Assembly: GCA_009746045.1 (NCBI GenBank)
Contig: RPFO01000041.1
Coordinates: forward strand, 8,514,012-8,578,011
DNA: 64,000 nucleotides
Direction: 5' to 3'
Source: Mesostigma viride
Taxonomy: Eukaryota; Streptophyta; Mesostigmatophyceae; Mesostigmatales; Mesostigmataceae
The notes under the pieces were generated by a model. That model worked only from the letters and a program-made list of their open reading frames with translations. It was not told the origin of the DNA and ran no database searches. Below are positions 11,433 to 20,833 of the stretch, one piece after another. Numbering within the stretch: position 1 is the stretch's first letter; the number at the start of each line of letters is the position of its first letter. The translations under genes and the position numbers were made by a program.

Positions 11433-12372
11433 CCAAAGTACCAAGTGGTGACTGGTGCTTACTGGTTGACAGCCGGTCCTTCAGGGTTAGGTACACCCTC
11501 CTGGACAGGAGTTGGTGTGGAATGTCACTCCTACCAGCTGAGAATCATGCCTGGCCCTCCCCATGGGGTTCAGAAGAGTCGCCAGGACTTAAGTCGACGC
11601 CTTTGGCCTCAAACAGTTAGGCCATGCAAGGGCAACCCGAATGCTGGTTCTTACAGGTTGCTGTATCTATGTTTTCTAGTGCTTGTTTCCAACCTGTTGC
11701 TAATAAAGAACCTGGTTGTGTGACCATGTGGAACATGGTTGCCAGGGAGCCACATTCTGGGTTATATAATGCTTGAATAAAACATAATCATGTCAGTCTC
11801 ATGTTGTGCCATGGTTGTAATGTTTCTCTTGTGTCAAGTTCCAGGTCACCTATAAACCTGGAGGTTGGGGTGGGGTTCATTTCCCCAGCAGAGCCACAGC
11901 CTGGCATGAGTGATTCCTGGGCTTAACACCCAGTGAAGACATGGGCTCCCCAATAAGGCAGTATTTGCATAGGTGCTACCTGAGTCTCTTTGAGCATACA
12001 AGGGAAAGGCTGGCCAAGGCGGGCGCCATAAGAACGGGCGCCTGTGATAACTGTGAAAGATCAGGAACTCACAATAATACGTTCTTGGCATCCTTTAATC
12101 CCAGCCATTGGACTAGGTAATGTGCCTTGACTTTAATCTAGCACCAAGTTCCCAAGGAAAGGTTGGGAGCTGACCAAGGGGTCAGGGGATAACCTGGGGT
12201 GACCTCTGATTCACTGGGCAGTACACCTAGCCTGGTCCAAGGGCAGATATGTTGTTACCCAAAGGAGGCAGGAACCTGGGCCCAAAAAGGTCTGATCAGC
12301 CTCAAGGGACCAAGCGGTCTGTGGCTGAGTGGGCACAAGCAAGGTTAGGCCTGTTTCAAGCTGGTCCAGCTC
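11433..12372 (+). other. 3' untranslated region of element A
   Basis: About 0.94 kb, closely similar to the reverse complement of 36,760-37,700 and its duplicate. It contains AATAAA-type signals near 11,701 and 11,775 and a T-arm-like motif at 11,869-11,889. No ORF is convincing. Confidence 0.7.
11869..11889 (+). other. tRNA T-arm-like conserved motif
   Basis: GGGGTTCATTTCCCC forms a short stem around a TTC loop and resembles a tRNA T-arm/B box. Counterparts lie at the same relative place in D/E (37,248-37,267) and C (14,878-14,895, where GGTTCGATTCC fits the B-box consensus exactly). No complete tRNA could be folded by eye. Confidence 0.5.
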
Positions 12373-12391
12373 CAAAAGAAGAAAGGGTTGG
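12373..12391 (+). promoter_or_regulatory. Polypurine tract of element A
   Basis: CAAAAGAAGAAAGGGTTGG lies immediately before the LTR start AGTTAGC, matching the position and composition of the tract in C. Confidence 0.75.
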
Positions 12392-13038
12392 AGTTAGCAT
12401 TTTGGGCAACCAATATGCTAAGTGGATGCAGTTTGGAAAGACCTTTCCAACGCCGTGCTGACCGCCTGAAACAGACAAGGGACGAGAAAGATATGAGGTC
12501 CCGAAGTCCTAGCCGTCCGTGGCCGACTAAGGTGCAGTCCTCTGGTATAGTGGACAGGACACGTGGCAGGCCGTGCCTGCACAGGCTTAGCCTGGCTATC
12601 ACGTGACTGTGGTCCACGTAGACCAGAGGAGCAGCAGTCTGTGACTGGTGGAATACTGGAGCTGGCACAGGGCTGCAAGGATACTAGGCCTTGCAGGCTT
12701 GTGACAGGTCCTGTACTTCCTAGGTTGCAGAGTCTAGGCAAATCCAGTTCGTCCTGGCTCTGCACTGATGCCAGTGGACGTTGAGGATTTGCCTGTCCGC
12801 CTGCACGTGCCTCGTCACGCCGATGGGAACGAGGAACAACACAAAGGATATAGCTTGGTCATGGGGGATGACCAGCTATCTTGGCAAGCACGAACCGAGG
12901 CTCCCACATTGGACGTGGAAACGCTCACCGTGGTCGTGGCTTGGTGCACGGGTTAAAAGGCTGCTGCCTTGCAACTTTGGCTCATCCCGTTGTGCGCGTG
13001 AAAGACCAGGAGCTCACAGCTCTGGTTGGTTGCTAACT
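12392..13038 (+). repeat. 3' LTR of element A (AGTT...AACT ends)
   Basis: 647 bp beginning AGTTAGC and ending GCTAACT. The equivalent LTR before ORF0 in D (36,101-36,743, minus) starts AGTTAGC and ends CTAACT. The right end is fixed by resumption of copia F gag coding at 13,039. Confidence 0.75.
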
Positions 13039-13138
13039 ATTTTGGCAGGGAAGAACCATCAAACTTGGGAATTGCCTTGGAACATGCTGGAATAAAAGAG
13101 AGGTACTTGTTTTCCAAAGCAGCAGCAGCAGCAGCCAT
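13039..13138 (-). pseudogene. gag: 5' end of copia gag (element F), cut by element A
   Basis: Minus ATG at 13,138 starts a poly-Ala stretch (GCT/GCA repeat), then LENKYLSFIPACSKAIPKFD and GSSLPK. It parallels the gag start of element H (NVCSKMVLKFDGTSLRGW), which identifies a Ty1/copia gag N-terminus. The frame is lost exactly where A's LTR begins, after about 33 codons. Confidence 0.8.
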
Positions 13139-13160
13139 GTTGTCAAAGAGAAGCCTCACT

Positions 13161-13172
13161 CCTCCGATACCA
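13161..13172 (-). promoter_or_regulatory. Primer-binding site of copia F
   Basis: Minus-strand TGGTATCGGAGG lies directly inside the LTR end, the initiator-Met tRNA type also used by H and the TRIM. Confidence 0.85.
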
Positions 13173-13586
13173 TGTTTTCTTTTATGATCCTTCCTTGCAG
13201 ATCACAGGTCAAGATCAAGGCTGAGGAAGTGAGAGACTGAGAGACAAAATGTTCAGGCAGAAAATTGGCAGCTTGAGATGCCCTTGCTGCCTTTGTTCAT
13301 TTCATTATATAGGCAATTAGGTGGCAAAGGTAGAACTGCCACATGTCAAGCAAGGGTTGCAACACTTCTAGATTCCTAGAATATTTGTTGTGTGATTGCC
13401 AGATGGCATTTATACAACATAAGGAATGATTGCCATCTGTCAACATGCAAATAACCATCATATGGAACTGCCATCTGTCAATAAACTGAGCAATGTGCTC
13501 TAGGCATTCGCCACATGTCCATGGAATAAAGTATCTAGAATCCTTGTCAGGAATCAAGAAACACTGACGTAAGATCTGACACAACA
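13173..13586 (-). repeat. 5' LTR of copia F
   Basis: 414 bp; on the minus strand it starts TGTTGTGTCAG and ends AAAACA, followed by the primer site and gag start. No second copy is in the window. Confidence 0.78.
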
Positions 13587-13605
13587 GTAGTCACTGTACC
13601 ATGAA

Positions 13606-13610
13606 TCTAC
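13606..13610 (+). repeat. Target-site duplication TCTAC of element C
   Basis: TCTAC lies directly left of C's LTR and again at 21,451-21,455 directly right of the other LTR. Confidence 0.93.
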
Positions 13611-14227
13611 AGTTGTGAGGGTAAGAATGCCACGAATTCCGCCATGGTTCTTGCAGGAAGTTGCCTTTATTAATAATCAGGAAACACAGACGTAAGTCAC
13701 GTCACTTCCAAGACTGCACGCAGCACAGGCGACAGGGTCGCAGTGCCAAGAGAACGTGCACGCAAGAACTAGCGTCCCGGTGTGACCAAGTCACTCATAT
13801 AGCTTGCTAGGGACGCGTCCAAGTATTCAGCTGCACTGTCACAGCTGAACTGTCAATCAATTGATTACACAGACTCTGGCACGCCTTTGGCGCGCAGATC
13901 TATCAATTGTCCATACGGCTAGTCCTGTGGACCTATCCGTACACTAGTCAGCATCAATTGTCTCATAGGTCCTGGCGCGCTACAGTGCGCCTACCTATCA
14001 ATTGACCATCAAGTCCTGTACAAGTCCTGTCAACGTCCTGCGGACTATCAAAGTGACACTTGTACATCCTGTGTCCGTACGCGCCCACAGTGGCGCGCCG
14101 GGTACTGTCGGCACAGCCTAGGAAACGTCATAACTTTTACGTTCCTTAACCAAATGAGGCGTTCAAGGTGCCGTTGGAAAGAGCGTAACAATCTCTATCC
14201 ATCTAACGTAAATCCTTTACGTTAACT
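13611..14227 (-). repeat. 3' LTR of element C
   Basis: 617 bp, near-identical to 20,834-21,450. It holds four spaced copies of ATCAATTG-type motifs (about 13,855, 13,906, 13,953 and 13,997) and several GGCGCGC boxes, which could be U3 regulatory repeats. Confidence 0.95.
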
Positions 14228-14247
14228 CCAATCCCTTCTTTTCTTTA
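14228..14247 (-). promoter_or_regulatory. Polypurine tract of element C
   Basis: Minus-strand AAAGAAAAGAAGGGATTGG abuts the LTR start AGTTAACG, the position required for plus-strand priming. Confidence 0.85.
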
Positions 14248-15176
14248 GGGATCACATCCCCTGCCAGGGACCCTTGAAGTAGCTTGAAATGTCCTTCACT
14301 CCAGCTTGAAGCTTGAACAGATGTCTTTAATGGCCATTGCCATTCCCCCAGCCCTTTCTTTTAAGGAACTGGAAAAGAAACAGATCTGCCACAGGGAAAA
14401 CCATTCATGAGAAATGGATAAAAACCTATGGAAGTGGCATTACAGAGTACCACCAGATATTAGAAGCACACAAAATTAAATACATACAGGTTAATTCTAT
14501 GAGGTCTTCTCCAGGAATTAATCCCATCACCTCGGTAGAGCCTCCAGTACAATGACCTTCTGGCGGTGAGTTACATTAATCCCAGATACTAATCCCATAA
14601 AACCCAGTACATATTCAATATAAGTACAATAAATCCATGACAATTAAAATACCACTTGACAAAGTAAGGCGTATTACAATAGTTTGCCTGTCATTCTCTC
14701 AACAGGGGTCTATTGGCGCCCGTCTTACGGCGCCCGTCTACTTGCCAGATGGTAAACTGCCACAGCAAACAAATGACAAAATGAAACACATAGGCAACAA
14801 TTAAATCCTGCCCTGGGGAACTAGGGAAGTCTGAACAGGCAAACACCTGAACAGGCCAGCTTGTAGAAACATAATACCAGGGAATCGAACCCCGCCCTAT
14901 AAACCCCAGAATAAAGGTTCCCAGACCATTGTGAGAAGTATGTACAAATATACATTTCTTTTAAAATAGAATACATGGTCTGTAATGGACCTGTCAACCT
15001 TGTGTAGTCAACAGCATGAACCCCAGCCAAAACCTGGCTGTATCCTGATTAAAATCAGAGTGAGTGTACCATGGTCCATGAGCCTTAGTACAGACTAAAA
15101 TACAGGTATTATGCCAGTCACAATGCTGACACTACCACACAATCTGCTCTCCAATGCCCTATAACCATGCACCAGC
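14248..15176 (-). other. Long 3' untranslated region of element C
   Basis: About 0.93 kb between the RNase H stop and the polypurine tract, with no convincing ORF. Length and position match the 3' region of A. It contains the T-arm-like motif. Confidence 0.7.
14878..14895 (-). other. T-arm / B-box-like motif in the 3' region of C
   Basis: Minus-strand GGGGTTCGATTCCC matches the tRNA B-box consensus GGTTCGANNCC with a flanking stem. It is conserved in position with A and D/E although the surrounding sequence has diverged. Confidence 0.5.
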
Positions 15177-17055
15177 TTAGACAGCTTGCTGAGATGGGTC
15201 CATCAGAGACTGAAGAACCTTGTATTGCACTGCTGCCTTCTGCACTAGCTTGGTCAAAGCATCAGCAGGATTGTCAACCCCAGGGATATGCTCAATATTG
15301 GCCAAGGAGGACAACTCCTTAAGAAGGAGATAATCCAAGTCCCTACTTCTGGCCATCTGCCTGTGCACAAACTGCACCATCCCCATGGAGTCTGTTTTTA
15401 GAAGAGTGGTAACCTGAAGTGGCCAAGGAGTGTTAGAAGTCATCTGATGAAGCAACTCCTTCAGATAAAGGCTTGTGTGAATGCCTTCACAAATAGCCCT
15501 GCATTCTGCCACATCACTGCTGACAGCCACCCGTTTGTGCAGGCGACTAAACCAGCTCACCAAACTCCCCAGGCCTTCCTGTCTGAGCACAAAGAGCCCT
15601 GCAGCCCTGCCCCTGACCTTGGAGACCTGCCTGCTGTCCATTGAGCTATCCACATACAGCTCCATGCAAATGGGTTGTGATAAATCCACTGCAGACAACA
15701 GAATGCCAGATGAAGCCCTGACCTGATCAGCCACCTTGGCAGACCCTAGCTCCACCAGCATGTCATCAGGCAACCTGGCTATGACCATAAGGTCTGGCCT
15801 GGAAATGCCTGCCACCCAAGCAACCATGCCCCTCACCATGGGACACAGTGCCTGTGTGATGGTTGGAGGAAGCTTGCTAATGAGGGTCTCTTGATAGTCA
15901 TTGCCCCCCACCAGCAGCATACGCCACTCCCCTCCCTTCTTCACCAGTGTGGCCTCCATGCCCACAAACAGCAGAGGCTCATTCTCCACCTGCCATTGCT
16001 CCCTACCCAGAGGAAACTTGGACTTAATGATGGAGATCAGCTCCTTAAGCCACGACGTGGGAGCTATCAGATGTAGGTCATCCCCGTGCAGCGAAGCATA
16101 CACTGGCAGGCCTTCCCATTGCCCCAGAAACAGACAGGGGTCTACAGGAGAGACCTTCAAGTTGCAATGCTCCTTCAGGAAACGGTTGAGAGTCTCCCTC
16201 CAGATTATTGGACTTGACCTCAGGCCCTCCAGGCCCTTGAGGATTTTAAGGAACTCCGTGTGGATGTCCCTTTTCCATACAGCAGGCACCCTAACATAGA
16301 AAGGCGTCTTGCCCTCCCACTTTTCCTGTGCCACATCTGCATCACCCTCCAGAAATGCCCTCTTGAAGTCTATCACCACTGAGCCATAGTCCAAGCCCTT
16401 GTTGAGAAGGCCTAGAAAGACACACAGCAGCAGCCTCCAAGTATCATGCAGCATGCCAGGGGTATACAACTCCTCAGCAGTGCACTCACCAGTACCCTTG
16501 AACTCATTCAGCACTGGCCTGACATGTGGTACCTTGACCCCGTCCACCTCCTTCATCTTGATGACAAACTTGAGCTTGAGTAGACGTCGTGCAGGAGGCA
16601 GGTCATTGACAGGTTCCACGCATTTCTTGGAGATCCAGTCCTCCCCAGATTTAATCAGACCCAGTGTGACCTGGGGACACATAATGGGAGAGGACATGAG
16701 CTTCACCAGGCCTTGGTAGTTGATAGGGCTGTGTCCAGCAAGTGAGTGAGGACCAATGCCCAAACTGCTTGGATGACTAGCAGCTGGCAGTATGAGGTCA
16801 TCAACCAAGGGCTCCTGCCCCTGGCACACTTGCACACGCTTAACCGTCCTGGTTACTGCACGTGATAGGTGAGTGGTCCTGAAATTAATCAGTGGGACCT
16901 GACCAGCCCCTTCCTTAGTCAGGAGAGAGGACGTGATCACTACCCATCCTGGCATAGGAAATTCTGCCCCAGAAGAGCAGGTCCTTGATAGCCCTCCAAG
17001 ACACAAAAAGCAGTGTCCTGTCCAAGGATAGGAATGAATACCTCACCCAGTACCT
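15177..17055 (-). CDS. pol: Copia-like RT-RNase H of element C, with protease remnant
   Basis: Reverse transcription of the element RNA. The main open frame (from about 17,006) carries RT: PHVRPVLNEFKGTGE, SVVIDFKRAFLEGD (first catalytic Asp), GLEGLRSSPIIW, SLHGDDLHLIA (catalytic Asp pair, Gly-Asp-Asp after His). RNase H follows: LYVDSSMDSRQ, VAECRAICEGIHTSLYLKEL, LKTDSMGMVQFVHRQ and HIPGVDNPADALTK. The protease C-terminal half (ILGQDTAFCVLEGYQG, LLGQNFL) lies just upstream in another frame. Two small indels, near 17,120-17,145 and 16,968, displace the middle of the protease; their effects cancel. RT and RNase H look intact. Confidence 0.9.
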
Positions 17056-18660
17056 TCACGTGTACCCCGCCACTGAAGTCAGACACAAACTGATAGCTGG
17101 GTTCAGACATGCTGTACCCTGCTGCAGCCCTGGTCCCAATGATGGAACCTGAGAATTAGTGTCTACCTCTAAGGCAGTGTCCAGCCCCAGATTGCCATGC
17201 CACCTGAGCTTGGCTACCTTGGGCTGCTTCTTGGCCCTTTGTAGAGCCCCAATCAATCCAGCCAAACTTGTCCCCCTGGGCTTGGTTAGTGCCTTGGGCT
17301 TGACAGTTGACTCCCCAGCTGTTGACCTTGCAGCCTGTTCAACAAGTACCTCTGCAACCTGGCCAGGGCTGACAGATTCCCCTGCAACAGATGTGGTCGT
17401 TGCGTCAGTGATGTCACCTGGGACCTGAAAATCCTGCAGATCCTGTGAGCCTTGTGCCTGACTGCCCTCATTCATCAGGTTAGGCTTGACATATGACCAA
17501 CTCAGCCGGTGTACATGCTTTGGTTCGTCCTCCATGCTGACCAAGCATGCGTGGCTAGCTTCATCAACCTGGGTAACCACCCCAGGACTCCAGCTACCAC
17601 GTTTGCCATAAAGGCTAGGTTCCTTCCAAGCTAGGACCTTCTGACCCACTTGTGGCTCCAGCATCTTCCAACCCCGGTCCTTCTCCCTCAGCTTGGCAAA
17701 GGTGACATGTGCAGCATGTTTCCAGCCCTCCAGCACATGTGGTGGGCACAGGCCATGATATAGACCCATTGGGCTGACAGCAACTCCATCATAGTAGAAG
17801 TTAACCCTGCTGTTCAGCTGCTGCTCCACGTTCCTCAGCCATGCACTCCTGACAAGTGCAGGTGCAGACAAGGGTACCCAGTCTTCAGAGATGATCAATT
17901 TCTTGACCTCCTGGATTGCCCTCTCGATAGCACCCTGCTGCCCATGAGCCTCCCTAGGTGTAACCAGCAACTCAGGAAGGGTAGGATCACCCTTGAGATG
18001 CTGAAACTGCATGTCCACCTGGATCCTTGTGGTAGGAAACTTGGCTCTTACATTCTGCAGGGCAGCCAGCAAGTACCTGTTCTTCATAGAAGGTAAATGC
18101 TCCAGCACCTTGTATTTCGTGTACCTGTCCACGCACACCAACAGTTGCATGCCCCTGATGTGTTGGATATCACACTGCAGATCACCAATGCTCTGAGGTA
18201 GAGCTTTGGCATGTGATTTCCTGGGCTTGTTGGAGGACAACTGGCACTTACACCGTGAGGCAGCTTGCTGACACGCCTTAAGAAGGGGTGCCCTGCCCAT
18301 ACGGAAGGCAAAGTTGTTTGACAGAGAAGTGGCATGCCCAAACATGTTGTGGATTCGGGCACCCAACTCCTGGTACACAGAGGAAGCAGTCCCTGGCACA
18401 GTCAGGACTGTGCTGTCAGGTTGTCCAGCATCACCATGCTGACTTCCATCCTGTTCTGACTCAGAGCCTGAGTCACCCTGCTCATGCCCAACACCTGGAC
18501 CGCCAGCAGGGACCACATGCATACCACCAGAGGCCTTCACACCCCTCTGTGGTTGTACATTGGTTTCTCTCAAAATGAGAGGTCCACCCTCGTGCCCAGC
18601 ACGAGGATGCATAGGGTCAGACATACTTACAGCTGCATCAGCTGTCAAGGACGTCTTCAT
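17056..18660 (-). CDS. Integrase and start of protease-like domain of element C
   Basis: Integrase that inserts the cDNA. A zinc-binding-like region IHNMFGH...KACQQAASRCKC gives a His-His-Cys-Cys arrangement near residues 145-185. The catalytic triad is visible as CDIQHI, QVDMQF and GQQGAIERAI with copia-like spacing, followed by NFYYDGVAVSPM and a basic C-terminal domain (PQVGQKVLAWKEPS). The frame then enters ALEVDTNSQV, the protease-like active site, and shifts frame shortly after. The first ATG is 18,660, about 140 bp downstream of the gag stop, which leaves no room for a protease between gag and integrase. Confidence 0.88.
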   Translation of the reverse strand: MKTSLTADAAVSMSDPMHPRAGHEGGPLILRETNVQPQRGVKASGGMHVVPAGGPGVGHEQGDSGSESEQDGSQHGDAGQPDSTVLTVPGTASSVYQELGARIHNMFGHATSLSNNFAFRMGRAPLLKACQQAASRCKCQLSSNKPRKSHAKALPQSIGDLQCDIQHIRGMQLLVCVDRYTKYKVLEHLPSMKNRYLLAALQNVRAKFPTTRIQVDMQFQHLKGDPTLPELLVTPREAHGQQGAIERAIQEVKKLIISEDWVPLSAPALVRSAWLRNVEQQLNSRVNFYYDGVAVSPMGLYHGLCPPHVLEGWKHAAHVTFAKLREKDRGWKMLEPQVGQKVLAWKEPSLYGKRGSWSPGVVTQVDEASHACLVSMEDEPKHVHRLSWSYVKPNLMNEGSQAQGSQDLQDFQVPGDITDATTTSVAGESVSPGQVAEVLVEQAARSTAGESTVKPKALTKPRGTSLAGLIGALQRAKKQPKVAKLRWHGNLGLDTALEVDTNSQVPSLGPGLQQGTACLNPAISLCLTSVAGYT

Positions 18661-18801
18661 AGGAACCTGTACCTCTCCAGGTGACCTGGGGCCACACTGA
18701 ACCTGGAGATCACCCTCTTGTTGCCCAGATATAAAATCTGCATTGGAGCACCTGGCCTCCCCCTTGGGTGAATTAAGGTGTGTAGGGGTTGCCTCAGACA
18801 G

Positions 18802-19917
18802 TCACTGCTCCTTGTTGTCTTCTTGCTGACTGCCCTTTGAAGGCTGGCCTGCCTGGGACTTGTTGTTGTTCTTCTTGTTGTTGTTGTTATTCTTGTTGCT
18901 GCCCTGGCCCTGGGACTTCTTGAAGCTGGGACACTCCTTCTTGATGTGCCCCCACCCCTTGCACAGGTAGCATTGTATCTTGGACTTGCCCTGGCCACTG
19001 CCCCCATTGTCAGACGCGTTGCCCTGCTTGGGCTGACCACCCACCCGCCTGAACACCGACTTGGAGTGTGACCTCCTGTCAGAATCAGGTGAATGATCTC
19101 CCTTGCGCTTGTGATGGTTGCCCCTACGCCCTCCTTGGCTTCGGTCAGCCTCAGACGTCTTGGAGCCACCCTGGGTACGCCCGCCTGCCTGGGTAGCCTT
19201 CACTGCTGGCACTCCACCCTCAAACAGCTCCTCTGCCTCGAGAGCTTGTTTAATGATGACCTTGTAGGCCTTCAGGGTAGAGTGTGGGGCACACATGACT
19301 TTTAAGGAGCCACGTGTCGCCTTATCCAGCCCAGAAACCTTGAGCCAGTTGGTTAGGGCTATGTTATCAGCGACATTAAAGCCGTGAGCCCTGCCCTCCT
19401 CAACCATCTTACAATAGTTGAGAAAGTTCTGGATCAGGTCCCCCTTGACCTCCCACCCTTGGTACTTGTCCTGCCAATGGATGCCGACCTTCTTTCGTTG
19501 GTCCTCCAGCAGCTCCTTCAGCTCAGCCACGTACAGTGCCCAGGCCTTATTGGCCTTTTTGCACTCCCTGGTTAGGTCCTTAATCTGGTCAGTACACTTG
19601 CCAAAAGTGCTACTGCCTATCCAGATTTGATAGTAATTTGTACCACCGTACAAGCTAGGGAACCCTTCCAATCCCTCCACAAACTCTTCAGCCTGCTTAG
19701 GCTTGGAGTCTGAGGTTACAGGCTGCAACTGATTGACAATTAAAAGACCCTGTGTGGTAAGATCAAAGCCATGAATAGCTTGTGCATTATTATTATTGTG
19801 AGGAAGGTTGGTAATCTCTCCGGTAAGCCCCACGTCATCTACGTGAGCGGTTCCACTACCAGCACCCCCATTATTATTCCCACTGGCTGGACCCTTGCTA
19901 CGGCGTCCCTCAGCCAT
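18802..19917 (-). CDS. gag: Gag of element C
   Basis: 371-residue capsid/nucleocapsid protein, ATG at 19,917. The middle (about residues 70-230) is helical gag-like sequence. A CCHC knuckle CYLCKGWGHIKKECPSF is near residue 320, followed by a Lys/Asn/Gln-rich tail. It is flanked by ORF0 upstream and integrase downstream, each separated by a short gap, so pol is probably reached by frameshift or reinitiation. Confidence 0.85.
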   Translation of the reverse strand: MAEGRRSKGPASGNNNGGAGSGTAHVDDVGLTGEITNLPHNNNNAQAIHGFDLTTQGLLIVNQLQPVTSDSKPKQAEEFVEGLEGFPSLYGGTNYYQIWIGSSTFGKCTDQIKDLTRECKKANKAWALYVAELKELLEDQRKKVGIHWQDKYQGWEVKGDLIQNFLNYCKMVEEGRAHGFNVADNIALTNWLKVSGLDKATRGSLKVMCAPHSTLKAYKVIIKQALEAEELFEGGVPAVKATQAGGRTQGGSKTSEADRSQGGRRGNHHKRKGDHSPDSDRRSHSKSVFRRVGGQPKQGNASDNGGSGQGKSKIQCYLCKGWGHIKKECPSFKKSQGQGSNKNNNNNKKNNNKSQAGQPSKGSQQEDNKEQ

Positions 19918-20086
19918 CCTGCACTACCAGCTATTCAAAGAACACCTTAACAAAGCAGCAGAAAATATGTACAAAATTTTTGTGTCGCCACTGCCGCCTG
20001 CGCCGGTGTCGCTGCCGCCCCGCGAATTGCCGCTGAAAATTCGACAAAAAAATGTCGACGAGTACTGCAGAAGAAAATTAGGCCGA

Positions 20087-20797
20087 CTAGTAGTCAAGGC
20101 CCCTGAAGTCGCAGTACGTGTATACGAACTCACGATCCTCCATATCCAGCTCCGGACCTGCACCGGTATGAATTAAAACCGGCGTGCTCCCCGCCGCGTA
20201 AGTTGCGACGCGCCGACGCGCGACGAGGCGCAGAGGATGTGTAAAGATCGTCAATAATTCCCACCCCGCGGGAATCCACTCTCGCACAGAGGCGAGAAAT
20301 GCCACCAGGTTAATTAAAACCTGGCGCTCGCGACTGCGTACGCCGCGAGTGAGCAGCGATAACAGCGCGAGATCCTGAAACAAATTTGTCGACACCGCCG
20401 GCGCGCCCCCCGTGCGTAGCGATGCCCAGTTTTGCAGGTTTCTCTGGTAACCGGTGAGTGAAGAGAGGACGTTGTCCAACTCCTCAATGGCAGTCGTGAC
20501 TTCGGTCACCGACCGCAAACCTCCCCGCACCTGGACCGTAAATGTCGATAAAATGTTTCGAATCTGGTCCAACAGGTTGCGGATTGCCGGCACCAGTGCT
20601 GGCAAATCGGGGTCCTCGGGGTTATCCCCGAGCAATGCGTGAGCTGCACGCTGCTGACGATGAAGCTCGTCGAGCGAGACCGTTACTTCGTCGAGCAATT
20701 GCTGCCACGACGGCACCGTCGGTCTTGACGAAGAACCAGCCGGCGGAGCGGCTATTTCCTCATCGTCCGGAATCCGAAATTCTTCCGAATTTGGCAT
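20087..20797 (-). CDS. ORF0 of element C, unknown function
   Basis: 236 residues with an ATG 36 bp inside the 5' LTR. It is mostly helical by appearance, with heptad-like stretches (WQQLLDEVTVSLDELHRQQ, IRNLLDQIRNILSTF). No known domain recognised. The C-terminal part (INLVAFLASVREW...HPLRLVAR...AGPELDMED) resembles the matching ORF in D (ENLVAVLLQESRG...QPFGVYSR...WGPEVEIV). Position and similarity suggest a family-specific protein rather than a captured gene. A structural or nucleic-acid chaperone role would be a guess. Confidence 0.7.
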   Translation of the reverse strand: MPNSEEFRIPDDEEIAAPPAGSSSRPTVPSWQQLLDEVTVSLDELHRQQRAAHALLGDNPEDPDLPALVPAIRNLLDQIRNILSTFTVQVRGGLRSVTEVTTAIEELDNVLSSLTGYQRNLQNWASLRTGGAPAVSTNLFQDLALLSLLTRGVRSRERQVLINLVAFLASVREWIPAGWELLTIFTHPLRLVARRRVATYAAGSTPVLIHTGAGPELDMEDREFVYTYCDFRGLDY

Positions 20798-20833
20798 CTT
20801 TTTGACAGAGCGTGTAATACGAGTTGTAATACG

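Larger units (their letters stand above)
8526..13038 (+). mobile_element. Copia-like element A, 5'-truncated, with 3' LTR
   Basis: Begins abruptly inside the integrase and continues through protease, RT, RNase H, a long 3' untranslated region, a polypurine tract (ends 12391) and one LTR (12392-13038). ORF0, gag, the integrase N-terminus and the 5' LTR are absent. The 3' LTR runs directly into the gag of copia fragment F at 13039, which implies insertion into it. Confidence 0.82.

Noticed and set aside
11445-11723. ORF in the 3' region of element A ending in a hydrophobic stretch, which could suggest an env-like gene
   Set aside because: Short, not frame-conserved in D/E copies, and it overlaps the AATAAA and 3' untranslated features.
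14871-14900. A complete tRNA gene around the GGTTCGATTCC motif
   Set aside because: No matching acceptor stem, D arm or anticodon arm could be folded upstream by eye, so only the T-arm-like motif is reported.
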